Shown here piece by piece: positions 26,071-36,135 of a DNA stretch of 64,000 nt. Position 1 is the first letter of the stretch; the number at the start of each line of letters is the position of its first letter. The notes under the pieces were generated by a model, which was given only the letters and a program-made list of their open reading frames with translations, made no database searches and had not been told where the DNA came from. The stretch comes from Pseudoalteromonas sp. MMG010 (GTDB taxonomy: Bacteria; Pseudomonadota; Gammaproteobacteria; Enterobacterales; Alteromonadaceae): assembly GCF_018100905.1 (NCBI RefSeq), contig NZ_JAGJEG010000005.1, forward strand, positions 124,001 through 188,000, written 5' to 3'. The translations under genes and the position numbers were made by a program.

Positions 26071-26370
26071 CTAAGCAGTTAAGCCTGCAGGCGGCTCACC
26101 AGTGGCTTCTTCACCGGTTTCAATATCAACTAACTCGTAACCACGCGCTTTACGAACCACCTTTAATACTGGCTTGTCGAACGCTGTTTTTAAACGTGCC
26201 GAGTCATCTTTTAATGCATCCAATGTTGTGCCAAAAGGAGCTGCACCCGTTTCAGACCAATTAGTTACTTTACCATTTAGGTTATATTCTACTTCGTGTA
26301 TTTGATATTGCGCTGCTTCATCTTTCGTTGCTTCACAAAAAATTACACGGTAATTCCAAAATCCAGCCAT
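26071..26370 (-). CDS. Small conserved protein of unknown function
   Basis: 99 residues, no signal peptide or membrane segment. WNYRVIFCEATKDEAAQYQIHEVEYNLNGKVTNWSETG (split blocks) and KPVLKVVRKARG give an alpha/beta pattern I associate with a conserved hypothetical family found in many proteobacteria, but I cannot name a function. It has its own terminator, so it is a single unit. Confidence 0.6.
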   Translation of the reverse strand: MAGFWNYRVIFCEATKDEAAQYQIHEVEYNLNGKVTNWSETGAAPFGTTLDALKDDSARLKTAFDKPVLKVVRKARGYELVDIETGEEATGEPPAGLTA

Positions 26371-26423
26371 TTTAATTTCTCTTCTGTATAATTAACGCTA
26401 CTTTACCAGTTTTATAAAAACAT

Positions 26424-26448
26424 AAAAGCCTGCACAAGGCAGGCTTTT
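26424..26448 (-). terminator. Leftward terminator of the TonB receptor gene
   Basis: AAAAGCCTGC and GCAGGCTTTT around a five-base loop, 25 bases after the receptor stop codon in the minus direction. Confidence 0.85.
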
Positions 26449-26472
26449 CAAAAAATATGTTATTTAGTCTAA

Positions 26473-28758
26473 TTAAAAGAAATCAACTTTAAATTCTACA
26501 CCAACATAACGTTCTTCATTTACCATTGCGGTATTATTATTGAAGTCAATTGCACCAATAGCCACTTGTTCATTAAACAAGTTACGCGCAAAGGCTGCAA
26601 CTTCATATTCGTTATCATTGCTTTGCCAAGTATAACCGGTACGAAGACCAACTTCAGTTAAAGGCTTACCTTCAAATTCAACAGCTTCGTATAAGAAGAA
26701 GTTCACCTCACTGCGATAAGATACATCGGTATATGCATAAAAAGTACCTTCAGCAAGGTCTTTCGTATAACGAAGTGTTAGATTCGAAATCCACTCAGGC
26801 GCATTAGGTAAACTATTACCATCAATCACGGCGTTACCATCTATAACAGTATCGGTAATATGCAACGTATCTCGAACTGGCACAGGGATAGTAATATCAT
26901 CATCTTTTAGTTCGGTATTGTTATAGCTTAAGTTAAATGTTGCATTTAACTCATCAGTAAGTACCCATTGTGTATCTAACTCAAAACCATAACCAGTTGT
27001 TTTATCAGCATTAAGTAAGCTTGTTGTATTTGCATTACCCCCTACAGCCGTTAACTGTTGATCGTTCATCGAATAGTAAAATACCGTTGCATTTACACGG
27101 CCACGGCCATCTAATACATCCGATTTTATACCCGCTTCGTATGAAGTAACTGTTTCTGAATCAGCGGTGGTCACTTCATCAGAGAACGTAATACGACCTT
27201 GAATACTCGGTGCACGGAATGTATTTGCTACACGTGCGTATAAATTCACGTCGTCGTTTAATTTATACGCTGCCGATATATCCCAACTGACATGATCATC
27301 ACTTACATCGGTACTGCGTGTAATGTCTGTTTGGCATTGCATTAGGTTTTCAGTACACTCATCAGCCACTATTTTACGCACTGCATCAAACTCTTTCTCA
27401 TCGTCAGAGTAACGCAAGCCCGCAGTTAGTTTTAAAGCATCTGATACCGCGTAATCTACTGAACCAAATAAAGCCCATGCTTTAGTGTCTTGATGTTGAT
27501 TAACATAACCATTTAATGCGCCACCCGTTAACGTATCATAGCTATAGTTTTCAATGGTTACAGATTCATCAAAATAAAATAAACCGGTTTGGTAATTAAA
27601 CGCACCATCAAAGTTGCTTGATAAACGAAGCTCTTGAGTGTACTGATTATGATCAGGCATCACACTTTCACTTTCTGATGGGTAAGGGATATCGCCAGGA
27701 CCTTCGTAATTATCTAAAAATACAGCGCCATAACCGCCATCAACATCACCACGAGAGCTTACTTCTGCACTTTCCCAACCAGAGATTGAAGTTAATGTTA
27801 AGTCATTAAAGTCATATTCAACTTTTAAGCTTAGTCCTTGTGCATCTACCGATTGCTTTTCACGCTCAGCAGCATCGTGATAAACCACGTTATAATCAAA
27901 ATCATCAACTAAATCGTTAGTACCGCTTTTTATTGCATTTGCACGAAATGGGATAGGTGTGCCATCCATATTACGCACGTGATAATTTAGTAGTGCAGAA
28001 AAGTCATCTTTTTCGTATAAAAATTGAATACGCGCAGCACGGTCGGTGTAGCCACCTAACGCATCGTTTTGTTCATAATTTGGTGCGCGGTTATCAATAA
28101 AGTTATCTTTGTCTTGCCATAAAACAGACACACGAGCAGAAAGGTTATCGGTTAAACCACCACCTACAGCACCTCTAAAATCAATTGCACTATCGGTACC
28201 GTAAGAAACTGAGCTAAACCCTTCAAACTCTTGGCTTGGTTTAACAGAGTCAAATTTAACTAGGCCAGCCGGTGTGTTACGACCAAACAGCGTACCTTGT
28301 GGACCACGTAAAACCTCTACGCGCTCAACATCAAAAACTGGAAAGCCTTTTAAAATAGCATTTTCTTGTACTATATCGTCAACCACAAGAGACACAGGCT
28401 GAGAGGCATTTAAATCAAAATCGGTATTACCTAAACCACGTACATAAAAACGAGGGAAAGTACGACCATACGACGACTCAATAGCTAAGCTAGGTATTTT
28501 CGCATTCATAAAGCGAATATCCATCCCCGCCGAACTATAAGCATCTAGACTGTCACCTTGTAGAGCAGATACTGCGACAGGAACTTCTTGCGCATTTTCT
28601 ACACGTTTACGGGCAGTGACTTGAATAACTTCTAACTGATTATTTTTTTGTGCAGATTCGTCTTCTGCAGCATGTGTAGCAAATGAAGTTCCTGCTACGG
28701 TAGAAAATAAAGTGGTATTAACGATAATAGCTAGTGCAGATTTCTTGATTGATTTCAT
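26473..28758 (-). CDS. TonB-dependent outer-membrane receptor
   Basis: 761 residues from the ATG at 28758 (MKSIKKSALAIIVNTTLFST signal peptide); the ATG at 28785 is also possible. The plug domain spans about residues 40-160 with VPVAVSALQGDSL, RGLGNTDFDLNASQPVSLVVDDI and VERVEVLRGPQGTLFGRNTPAG. The rest is a 22-strand barrel ending in YVGVEFKVDFF with a terminal Phe. The plug type is that of the large CirA-like group seen in marine bacteria for siderophores, cobalamin or glycan fragments; no neighbour indicates the ligand, and I see no Fur box. It is flanked by terminators, so monocistronic. Confidence 0.88.
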   Translation of the reverse strand: MKSIKKSALAIIVNTTLFSTVAGTSFATHAAEDESAQKNNQLEVIQVTARKRVENAQEVPVAVSALQGDSLDAYSSAGMDIRFMNAKIPSLAIESSYGRTFPRFYVRGLGNTDFDLNASQPVSLVVDDIVQENAILKGFPVFDVERVEVLRGPQGTLFGRNTPAGLVKFDSVKPSQEFEGFSSVSYGTDSAIDFRGAVGGGLTDNLSARVSVLWQDKDNFIDNRAPNYEQNDALGGYTDRAARIQFLYEKDDFSALLNYHVRNMDGTPIPFRANAIKSGTNDLVDDFDYNVVYHDAAEREKQSVDAQGLSLKVEYDFNDLTLTSISGWESAEVSSRGDVDGGYGAVFLDNYEGPGDIPYPSESESVMPDHNQYTQELRLSSNFDGAFNYQTGLFYFDESVTIENYSYDTLTGGALNGYVNQHQDTKAWALFGSVDYAVSDALKLTAGLRYSDDEKEFDAVRKIVADECTENLMQCQTDITRSTDVSDDHVSWDISAAYKLNDDVNLYARVANTFRAPSIQGRITFSDEVTTADSETVTSYEAGIKSDVLDGRGRVNATVFYYSMNDQQLTAVGGNANTTSLLNADKTTGYGFELDTQWVLTDELNATFNLSYNNTELKDDDITIPVPVRDTLHITDTVIDGNAVIDGNSLPNAPEWISNLTLRYTKDLAEGTFYAYTDVSYRSEVNFFLYEAVEFEGKPLTEVGLRTGYTWQSNDNEYEVAAFARNLFNEQVAIGAIDFNNNTAMVNEERYVGVEFKVDFF

Positions 28759-29108
28759 GTAAAGATTAAACCTTGTTGGGTGCATTCTTGTTCAACGGTT
28801 AAAGTGTTGCGTAACATCCTCATTACGGGTTCGACCAATTTTTCGCGTATTGCGGTATTTTGCTACGCGGACCTTACTCTCAAGAATACAAAAATAGGAT
28901 ATAAGGCTGATCGAACGATTAACATTATACCAGCTTAAAAAAACATTACCCCGCTACAAATAGAATGAAAAAAAACCAAAAAAGCAACTTTAATTCAACT
29001 AAATAAATTAAAAGCATAAATAAACCTAAAGGATAATATTTAGTAACAAAGTGCTCATTTTAAATAAAAAAAAGCGGCTCATTTAAGCCGCTCATTGATA
29101 AAAAAAGT
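28759..29108. other. Intergenic region upstream of the TonB receptor
   Basis: 350 bases. It contains the MscS terminator at 29062-29092. The stretch 28790-28900 is locally richer in GC (ATTACGGGTTCGACC, GCGTATTGCGGTAT) and may hold regulatory sites, but I see no clear operator. Confidence 0.3.
29062..29092 (-). terminator. Leftward terminator of the mscS-like gene
   Basis: On the minus strand AGCGGCT, six-base loop, AGCCGCT followed by eight T residues, about 17 bases after the stop codon. Confidence 0.88.
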
Positions 29109-29972
29109 TTAACTTTTTTTATTTATCATAATCTCACCATCAATATGTAAATCTCGTTGTGGGAAAGCTATTTCTACATTATGTGTTTTAAAGATGGCAT
29201 AGATACTAAAACGCAAATCACTGCGCACTTGCCTTAGCGTTGTTTCCGTATCGGCATTGACCCAAAAAGTCGCACTAAACAATAAAGAGCTATCGGCGAA
29301 ATCATCAAATAACACGTTAGAATTTGGGGTTGTTAAAATCGCATCATGTTCATTAAGCACTTCTTGAATTAAGCGTTTAACTAAAACCACATCACTGCCA
29401 TACGCAACCCCTACATTAACAAATGAGCGCGCGCACCTATCAATTAACGTCCAATTAGTGACTGTATTTTCAAGCAACTGACTATTAGGGATTAACATGT
29501 GCACGCCGTCATTACGACGAATTCGGGTTGAGCGCGTATTAATTGTTTCTACAATCCCTTTAGCAGCCCCCACTTCTAAAAAATCACCAATACGAATGGG
29601 CCGCTCCCACATTAAAATCCACCCACTAATAAAGTTATTAATAATATTCTGTGCTCCAAAGCCTACACCAATGGCGATAGCCCCCGATACAAATGCAAAA
29701 GCGGTAAGTGGAATATTTAATACCTCAAGAGAGGTAAAAATTAAAATAGCGACAGTTAAAATAAAATAAATACGGGTAAATAAATGCACCACATCTTGGT
29801 TCATTTTTTTTGCAAGCAATGTCTTTTTTATTAATTTACCAATACGGGTCACGACAAACCATATGACAAATAAAATCAAGGGGACCTGAACCACTTTTGC
29901 GACCGTAATATTAATGTCGTTATAACTAAATAACGAATACGCTAAAATTTGATTGATTGCTTCAAGGTTCAT
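29109..29972 (-). CDS. Small-conductance mechanosensitive channel, MscS family
   Basis: 287 residues, the size of E. coli MscS. Three membrane segments at about residues 25-42, 65-85 and 90-112; the third contains the Gly/Ala-rich pore helix AFVSGAIAIGVGFGAQNIINNFISGW. WERPIRIGDFLEVGAAKGIVETINTRSTRIRRNDGVHMLIPNS is the conserved beta domain. The channel opens under membrane tension to release solutes in hypo-osmotic shock. Single-gene unit. Confidence 0.92.
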   Translation of the reverse strand: MNLEAINQILAYSLFSYNDINITVAKVVQVPLILFVIWFVVTRIGKLIKKTLLAKKMNQDVVHLFTRIYFILTVAILIFTSLEVLNIPLTAFAFVSGAIAIGVGFGAQNIINNFISGWILMWERPIRIGDFLEVGAAKGIVETINTRSTRIRRNDGVHMLIPNSQLLENTVTNWTLIDRCARSFVNVGVAYGSDVVLVKRLIQEVLNEHDAILTTPNSNVLFDDFADSSLLFSATFWVNADTETTLRQVRSDLRFSIYAIFKTHNVEIAFPQRDLHIDGEIMINKKS

Positions 29973-30374
29973 AAGGTACTCAAAAAAGAAGTGAATAAAA
30001 TGGAATTCATAAGCTTAATACAACATAGTGTAACTTATACTGTGGTAAATAATTAAACATCATTATATTTTGCCAAATTATACGACAACCTAACTGAGTT
30101 TACTTATTTTATATATTAACTAATGATCTATTTTTAGCTGATAAAATGGCGTAATAGAAACCAGCGAGCTTAACTATAATTAAAAAAACAAACATAGCGC
30201 GAGCGCTTATTTTTGACACTACTTTACCTACATACCTGGCACTCTTTAGCTAATTTGCGTTTAAATCCCACGAAATACCGATAAACTTTATTGTATAACC
30301 GCCAAAATTTGATAAGTTAACGGGGTTAAATTAATCGCACAGCCTATTTCGGCAATTCTTTTTTTGGAGTTATT
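29973..30374. other. Divergent intergenic region, mscS-like / M3 peptidase
   Basis: 402 bases between two divergent genes, with no supported gene. It includes a small GC-rich inverted repeat AGCGC-GA-GCGCT (30196-30207) just before TTGACA (30213-30218), which could be a -35 box for the peptidase, but no good -10 lies 17 bases further on. GGAG at 30366-30369 is the RBS of the peptidase. Confidence 0.35.
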
Positions 30375-32507
30375 ATGCGTAAGACCCTAATTGCAACCAC
30401 TGTTGCTAGTGTTATTTTACTATCGGCTTGTTCTTCTACTGAAACAAAAAACACAGTCACTGAATCTGCAGAGCAAGTACAAGCCATGACCGACAACGTT
30501 TTATTTAAACCAAGTCCACTACAATATATGGCTCCTGAGTTTGATAAATTCGGTACTAAAGATTACGAAGCCGTATTTGATGCTGGTATTGCGCAGCATA
30601 CAACACAAATTGCAGCCATTGCGAATAACCCAATGCCCGCTACATTTGAAAATACATTAGTTAAAATGGAATTATCGGGCGAGTTACTTGACCGTGTTTC
30701 AACCGCATTTTATAACTTATCGGGTCTAATTTCTGATGATGAATACCAGCGCATCAGTAAAAAAATGGCGCCCGTCTTGTCTGCTCACTCAGATGACATT
30801 TACCTAAATGGTAAATTATTTAGCCGCGTAGAAACTATTTACAACAACAAAGCATCGCTAAATGCAGAAGACCAACGTCTTGTTGAATTTTATTACAAGC
30901 AATTTGAACGAGCTGGCGCTAAGTTAAACGAATCTGAAAAAGCGCAAATGCGTAAAATAAACGCAGAGCTTGCTAATCTTTCAACTGCATTTTCACAAAA
31001 TGTTTTAAAATCATTTAAAGAAGATGTCATCATCGTTAAAGATAAAGCAAAGTTAGCGGGTTTATCTGAAGGCGACATTGCTGGTTTAGCTGCTGCAGCT
31101 AAAAAAGCGGGCAAAGATGGCTATATGATCACATTAGTAAACACCACTCAACAGCCTATTTTAAGTAGCTTAGAGAACCGTGAATTACGCCAACAAATAT
31201 TTGAAACATCGGCTAATCGCGCTGCTCAAACAAACGGTCCTATCATTATTAAAGAAACAAACTTACGCGCACAAAAAGCAGAGTTGTTAGGCTTTAAAGA
31301 TTGGGCGTCATATGTAATGACCTCGCGTATGGCACAAACAACCGACAACGTATACGGTATTTTAGATGATTTAGCGCCAAAAGCCGTTGAAAAAGCAAAA
31401 GCCGAAGCCGCTGCGATTCAAAAGGTAATTAACGAGTCAGGTCAAAGTTTTGAGCTTAAACCTTGGGATTGGGCATTTTATGCCGAAAAAGTACGTGCTG
31501 AAAAATACGACTTAGACCCTGCCCTAGTTAAACCTTACTTTGAAATGCAATCGGTTATTCATAATGGTTTATTCTTTGCTATGAACAAACTTTACGGCAT
31601 TACCTTTAAAGAGCGTAGCGATTTACCGGTATACCACGAAGATGTAACTGTTTATGAAGTATTTAACGAAGATGGTAGCGCCATTGGTTTATTTTACATG
31701 GACCCATATGCACGTGAAGGTAAACGTGGTGGTGCATGGATGAGTTCATACGTTGGTCAAAGCGGCCTTGTGGGAACTAAGCCTGTTATTTATAACGCGC
31801 AAAATATTCCAAAACCAGCAGCAGGCGAACCAACATTAATGACCTTTGATGAAGTGTCTACAATGTTCCATGAGTTTGGCCACGCCGCCCACGGTTTATT
31901 TTCTGATGTTAAGTACCCGAGCTTAGCCGGTACTGCTACAGCTCGTGACTTTGTAGAGTTTCCATCACAAGCACACGAAGATTGGATGATAGAGCCAAGT
32001 GTATTAGCAAACTACGCTAAACACTACAAAACTGGCGAGCCTATTCCACAAGCACTACTAGACAAAGTACTTGAGTCGCAAAAGTTTAACCAAGGCTTTG
32101 GCACAACCGAATACTTAGCGGCTGCATTATTAGATATGGAATGGCACTCATTTGGTTCTGATAAAAAAATTACCGATGTGCAAAAATTTGAGAGCGATGC
32201 GCTAAAAGCACACGGTATTGATTACTACCCAGTACCGCCTCGTTACAAATCAAACTACTTTAGCCATACTTTTGCTGGCGGATATTCTGCGGGTTACTAT
32301 GCCTATTTATGGACCGAAGTATTTGCGGCTGATGCATTTGCACATATGGAACACAATGGTGGTCTAACGCGTGAAAATGGCGACAAATTCCGTAAAGAAG
32401 TTTTATCTAAAGGTAATAGCCGCGATTTAATGCAAAGCTATATCGAATTTAGAGGACAAAAACCAACTACCGACGCACTACTTAAGCGCCGTGGTTTAGT
32501 CGAGTAA
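30375..32507 (+). CDS. dcp: M3-family metallopeptidase, Dcp-like, lipoprotein
   Basis: 710 residues. Residues 1-19 are a lipoprotein signal (ILLSACSS, lipobox Cys ~19), so it should be tethered in the periplasm, unlike the soluble E. coli Dcp. The thermolysin-type zinc site is H499-E500-F-G-H503 with third ligand E528 (DFVEFPSQ), as expected for M3. YYPVPPRYKSNYFSHTFAGGYSAGYYAYLWTEVFAADAF is the conserved C-terminal substrate region. Dipeptidyl carboxypeptidases remove C-terminal dipeptides from oligopeptides, fitting peptide nutrition together with the POT transporter elsewhere in the window. Confidence 0.9.
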   Translation: MRKTLIATTVASVILLSACSSTETKNTVTESAEQVQAMTDNVLFKPSPLQYMAPEFDKFGTKDYEAVFDAGIAQHTTQIAAIANNPMPATFENTLVKMELSGELLDRVSTAFYNLSGLISDDEYQRISKKMAPVLSAHSDDIYLNGKLFSRVETIYNNKASLNAEDQRLVEFYYKQFERAGAKLNESEKAQMRKINAELANLSTAFSQNVLKSFKEDVIIVKDKAKLAGLSEGDIAGLAAAAKKAGKDGYMITLVNTTQQPILSSLENRELRQQIFETSANRAAQTNGPIIIKETNLRAQKAELLGFKDWASYVMTSRMAQTTDNVYGILDDLAPKAVEKAKAEAAAIQKVINESGQSFELKPWDWAFYAEKVRAEKYDLDPALVKPYFEMQSVIHNGLFFAMNKLYGITFKERSDLPVYHEDVTVYEVFNEDGSAIGLFYMDPYAREGKRGGAWMSSYVGQSGLVGTKPVIYNAQNIPKPAAGEPTLMTFDEVSTMFHEFGHAAHGLFSDVKYPSLAGTATARDFVEFPSQAHEDWMIEPSVLANYAKHYKTGEPIPQALLDKVLESQKFNQGFGTTEYLAAALLDMEWHSFGSDKKITDVQKFESDALKAHGIDYYPVPPRYKSNYFSHTFAGGYSAGYYAYLWTEVFAADAFAHMEHNGGLTRENGDKFRKEVLSKGNSRDLMQSYIEFRGQKPTTDALLKRRGLVE

Positions 32508-32528
32508 GTTATTAATTACAGCTAATCA

Positions 32529-32552
32529 TAAAAGCCCGCTTGCGGGCTTTTA
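32529..32552 (+). terminator. Terminator of the M3 peptidase gene
   Basis: AAAAGCCCGC, short loop, GCGGGCTTTT, then a T-rich tail; about 20 bases after the stop. Confidence 0.88.
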
Positions 32553-32611
32553 TTGTTTCTTAGATAAGGAATGCTAAACTAGCGAAATTACTTACTTTCA
32601 TTGAAAAAATA

Positions 32612-33457
32612 ATGATTTATTTATTTGCTGTCACCTTACTGTGGGCTTTTTCTTTTAGCCTTATTGGTGTTTATTTAGCAGGACAAGTTGATGCCTGGTT
32701 TAGCGTATTAATTCGTATTGCTTTAGCAACATTGGTATTTTTACCCTTTTTAAAACACACACCAAAAGCACTGGCATTTAAACTTATGCTTATTGGCGCT
32801 ATTCAACTTGGTGCTATGTATAGTTTTTATTACCATTCCTTTTTATATTTAACGGTGCCCGAAGTATTACTTTTTACCGTCATGACCCCTATTTATATTA
32901 CCTTGTTAAATGATGCACTTGAGCAGCGCTTTAACCCGGGCTTTTTTACTGTAGCTTTGATTGCTGTATGCGGCGCGATTACCATTCGTTACGATACAAT
33001 AAACAGCCATTTTTTAATTGGGTTATTGTTAGTCCAAGGTGCCAACATTTGTTTTGCTATCGGCCAAGTAACGTATAAGCGTTTAATGAACCATCACCAA
33101 ATAGAGCATAAAACGACCTTTGGCTGGTTTTTTATCGGCGCCTTAATCGTGGCTGTAATATGCTATGTCTTGTTTGGTAACCCGCAAAAGCACCCGAGCA
33201 CCGCGATACAGTGGGGGGTTTTATGTTATTTAGGGATTATTGCATCTGGGCTGGGTTATTTTGCTTGGAACAAAGGCGCAACCCTAGTTAATGTTGGAAC
33301 ACTTGCGGTTATGAATAACTTACTTATTCCTGCTGGGATTTTAGTTAATATTATCATTTGGAATCGAAATGCCGACCTACTACGTTTAAGTATTGGTGCA
33401 GGCATCATGTTATTAGCACTAATAATTAATTACCGTATTAATAAGCAACGTCATTAA
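32612..33457 (+). CDS. EamA/DMT-family transporter
   Basis: 281 residues forming ten membrane helices in two EamA repeats (about 1-135 and 140-275). LWAFSFSLIGVYLAGQVDAWFSVLIRIALATLVFLPF and TPIYITLLNDALEQRFNPGFFTVALIAVCGAITI are typical of carboxylate/amino-acid/amine exporters of the drug/metabolite superfamily. The substrate is not readable. It stands alone between a terminator and the hydrolase gene. Confidence 0.85.
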   Translation: MIYLFAVTLLWAFSFSLIGVYLAGQVDAWFSVLIRIALATLVFLPFLKHTPKALAFKLMLIGAIQLGAMYSFYYHSFLYLTVPEVLLFTVMTPIYITLLNDALEQRFNPGFFTVALIAVCGAITIRYDTINSHFLIGLLLVQGANICFAIGQVTYKRLMNHHQIEHKTTFGWFFIGALIVAVICYVLFGNPQKHPSTAIQWGVLCYLGIIASGLGYFAWNKGATLVNVGTLAVMNNLLIPAGILVNIIIWNRNADLLRLSIGAGIMLLALIINYRINKQRH

Positions 33458-33551
33458 GTAAGCACCTTATAAAACGATTCATTGTTAATATTAAGTCGTT
33501 TAATTAAATGCGCTCAGTTACACTATTATTTTTTAACTGCTGAGCGCAATA

Positions 33552-34286
33552 ATGATCATACAACAACAAAATGCAGAACTTAAAACTGCAACAGGGATAA
33601 TGCAAACCAGTCTATACAGACCGGTACAAGCAGGTCAATTTCCAACTATTATTTTTTATTCTGAGATTTTTCAACAAACTGCGCCTATTGCTCGAAGTGC
33701 TGCTATTTTAGCAAGTCATGGTTTTGTGGTGTTAGTCCCCGAAATATTTCATGAATTAAACCCAATGGGTACCGTGTTAGCCTATGATGATGTAGGTAAA
33801 GATAAAGGCAACGCCGATAAATGGGCTAAACCGCTAGAGCACCACGACAGCGATACAGATGCAATGATAGAGTTTGTAAAACAACAGCCCTTTTGCAACG
33901 ATAATATCGGTGTAATGGGCGTATGTATTGGCGGGCATTTAGCGTATCGAGCCGCATTAAACCCTCAAATAAAAGCTGCATTTTGCTTATACGCTACCGA
34001 TATACACAGCGATACCCTTGTCGCACAACCGGGTAATAACTCATTTGAGCGTATGGCCGATATACAAGGAGAAATTCACTTTGTATGGGGCAAACAAGAC
34101 CCTCATGTACCACAAGAAGGACGCAATAAAATTTACCAACAACTACAAACCACCGCAATAAACTATCATTGGCAAGAAGTAAATGCACAGCACGCTTTTA
34201 TGCGTGATGAAGGCGAGCGTTACGACGCCGCGTTAGCCATTACTATGTACCAACAAGCGGTTGCTTTGTTTAACCGTGTTTTATAG
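33552..34286 (+). CDS. Dienelactone hydrolase family protein
   Basis: 244 residues, an alpha/beta hydrolase of the DLH group. The Cys-Asp-His triad is visible: C125 in GVCIGGH, D183 in WGKQDPH, H214 in NAQHAF. An early conserved block (TIIFYSEIFQQTAPIARSAAILASHGFVVLVPEIF) holds the oxyanion region. DLH enzymes open lactones such as dienelactone; without other aromatic-degradation genes nearby, a general esterase or lactonase role is as likely. It is convergent with the LysR gene (two bases apart). Confidence 0.88.
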   Translation: MIIQQQNAELKTATGIMQTSLYRPVQAGQFPTIIFYSEIFQQTAPIARSAAILASHGFVVLVPEIFHELNPMGTVLAYDDVGKDKGNADKWAKPLEHHDSDTDAMIEFVKQQPFCNDNIGVMGVCIGGHLAYRAALNPQIKAAFCLYATDIHSDTLVAQPGNNSFERMADIQGEIHFVWGKQDPHVPQEGRNKIYQQLQTTAINYHWQEVNAQHAFMRDEGERYDAALAITMYQQAVALFNRVL

Positions 34287-34288
34287 CG

Positions 34289-35215
34289 TTAATGGCCCAC
34301 TTTAAGCATACCAAATGCGGTATGCTGTTTTGTAAAGTACGCTTTTAAATAGTCGATAAACAAACGTAATTTTTTAGAGCTTGTTGCACCCGGTGGAAAC
34401 ACACCATATAACTCAATATCTTTAGTACGGTAATCAGCTAATATAATTTCAAGTAAACCTGCTTGTACTTTAGGCCACGCATCGTAAAGAGGAATACGGC
34501 TAATACCATGGCCCGCTTCGACAAACGCAGTGCGTGCCGCTGCGTTATTTGTTCGGATCCCACCTTGCATTGTCACATCAAACTTTTTGCCTTCTTTGTA
34601 TAAACTTAACGTTTTATTTGATAACTGATACCCGACCCATTGGTGGTTGAGTAATTCATCGGGATGATGTGGTTTGGCATAATGTTTAAAATACGCTGTA
34701 GAGCCGCAAATACAGGTACTCATTGTGGCAAGCTTAGTGGCTTGTAAGTTTGAGTCAATTAATGCAGCCCCGCGTATCGCAATATCAAAACCATGTTTAA
34801 TAATATCAACCACATCATCACTTAACTGTATATCGATTATAATTTTAGGGTAACAGCGCTTAAACTCACTGATAGCGGGCACAATCAGTTGCATACCAAC
34901 ATTTACCGGACAACTTATTTTTATTAGTCCTTGTGGTTCTTGTTTAATATTTTCAATTTGTAAGTTAGCTGCATTTGCTTGCTCTGCAATCACCCGACAA
35001 CGTTCATAATAAGCAATACCCGCTTCGGTTAAAGCCATGGTTCGCGTAGAGCGATTTAATAATGTGACTTCTAACTGCGTTTCTAATTTTTTCAAATGGT
35101 AACTCGCAACGGCCCGGGTAAGCCCTAATTGCTTTGCTGCACCGGTTAAACTTCCTTGCTCAACAATATGTGCAAATACCACCATACTTTTTAACTGTTC
35201 AAAAGACACTTTCAT
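34289..35215 (-). CDS. LysR-family transcriptional regulator
   Basis: 308 residues. N-terminal winged helix-turn-helix at about residues 5-65 (QLKSMVVFAHIVEQGSLTGAAKQLGLTRAVASYHLKKLE) and a C-terminal periplasmic-binding-like effector domain from ~90 (GLIKISCPVNVGMQLIVPAI). It belongs to the CrgA/AaeR-like subgroup. It is divergent from the DJ-1/PfpI gene at 35336, so that gene is the likely target. Confidence 0.9.
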   Translation of the reverse strand: MKVSFEQLKSMVVFAHIVEQGSLTGAAKQLGLTRAVASYHLKKLETQLEVTLLNRSTRTMALTEAGIAYYERCRVIAEQANAANLQIENIKQEPQGLIKISCPVNVGMQLIVPAISEFKRCYPKIIIDIQLSDDVVDIIKHGFDIAIRGAALIDSNLQATKLATMSTCICGSTAYFKHYAKPHHPDELLNHQWVGYQLSNKTLSLYKEGKKFDVTMQGGIRTNNAAARTAFVEAGHGISRIPLYDAWPKVQAGLLEIILADYRTKDIELYGVFPPGATSSKKLRLFIDYLKAYFTKQHTAFGMLKVGH

Positions 35216-35335
35216 AATATATTTACATTGTATAAATTATTAAACCAATATAGTTAAATTTATCATCGTTGTTTAAACAAGTGCTAGTCCTTATAGTAGT
35301 TATTAACGTATTTTATTAATCAAAAGGCACACACT
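35216..35335. promoter_or_regulatory. Divergent promoter region, LysR / DJ-1 gene, with dyad
   Basis: 120 bases between divergent starts. ATTTA-N7-TAAAT (35221-35237) is a 17-base AT-rich dyad of the T-N11-A type that LysR regulators bind. It lies next to the LysR start codon, which would suit autorepression. AT-rich dyads are common here by chance. Confidence 0.35.
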
Positions 35336-36019
35336 ATGGCTAAAAAAGTATTAATCGTTTTAACATCACATGCAGAGCTTGGTAATACGGGTGAAAAAAC
35401 CGGCTTCTGGGTAGAAGAATTTGCCGCACCTTATTACGCATTTGTTGATGCTGGCTTTGAAGTTACGCTCGCTTCGGTAGCCGGTGGTCAACCGCCGATT
35501 GATCCAACAAGCACACTGGCCGATTTTGAAACACAAGCAACTAAACGTTACGATAACGATAGCCACGCAAAAACGTTAATGGCCAATACCAGTAAGCTAA
35601 GTGATATTAATGCCAATAACTACGATGGCGTATTCTATCCAGGCGGACATGGCCCGTTATGGGATTTAGTAGATAACCTACACTCTATTGCGTTAATTGA
35701 AAGCTTTATTGCTCAGAGCAAACCTGTGGCGGCGGTGTGTCATGCAAGTGCTGTGCTGTTAAATGCACAAACAGCCGATGGTAAATCGTTGGTTGCAGAT
35801 AAAAAAGTAACCGGTTTTAGTAATAGCGAAGAAGCCGCTGTGCAGCTTGTTGATGTAGTTCCTTTTTTAGTTGAAAACGAGCTCATTAAAAAAGGCGGTG
35901 ATTATAAAAAAGTTGACGATTGGGGCGAACTAGCACTTGAAGATGGTTTATTGATTACCGGTCAAAACCCAGCCAGCTCTGCATTAACCGCAAAAAAACT
36001 AATCACTAAGTTAAGTTAA
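35336..36019 (+). CDS. DJ-1/PfpI-family protein (Hsp31-like glyoxalase III type)
   Basis: 227 residues. The nucleophile elbow is AAVCHASAVLLN with C135 followed by H136, and upstream GVFYPGGHGPLWDL is the conserved acidic/Gly region. GEKTGFWVEEFAAPYYAFVDAGFEVTLASVAGGQPPIDP is the substrate loop of the Hsp31-like group. Members act as glutathione-independent glyoxalases (methylglyoxal to lactate), deglycases or chaperones; the presence of mgsA in the window makes methylglyoxal removal attractive but unproven. Probably controlled by the divergent LysR gene. Confidence 0.87.
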   Translation: MAKKVLIVLTSHAELGNTGEKTGFWVEEFAAPYYAFVDAGFEVTLASVAGGQPPIDPTSTLADFETQATKRYDNDSHAKTLMANTSKLSDINANNYDGVFYPGGHGPLWDLVDNLHSIALIESFIAQSKPVAAVCHASAVLLNAQTADGKSLVADKKVTGFSNSEEAAVQLVDVVPFLVENELIKKGGDYKKVDDWGELALEDGLLITGQNPASSALTAKKLITKLS

Positions 36020-36135
36020 TTAACTATTTTTAAAGATGCAGTGATTAAACTGCATCTGCTTAGTTTATTTTTATGTTCTCTTTTAAAACAGCTAATCCTA
36101 TACTGGCATAAAATAACGCCTTTTTAGAGACTTAA

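Noticed and set aside
28815..28840. GGGTTCGACC resembling a tRNA T-arm
   Set aside because: No matching acceptor, D or anticodon arms around it.
28759..29000. Fur box upstream of the TonB receptor at 26473
   Set aside because: No GATAATGATAATCATTATC-like sequence is found; iron control cannot be claimed.
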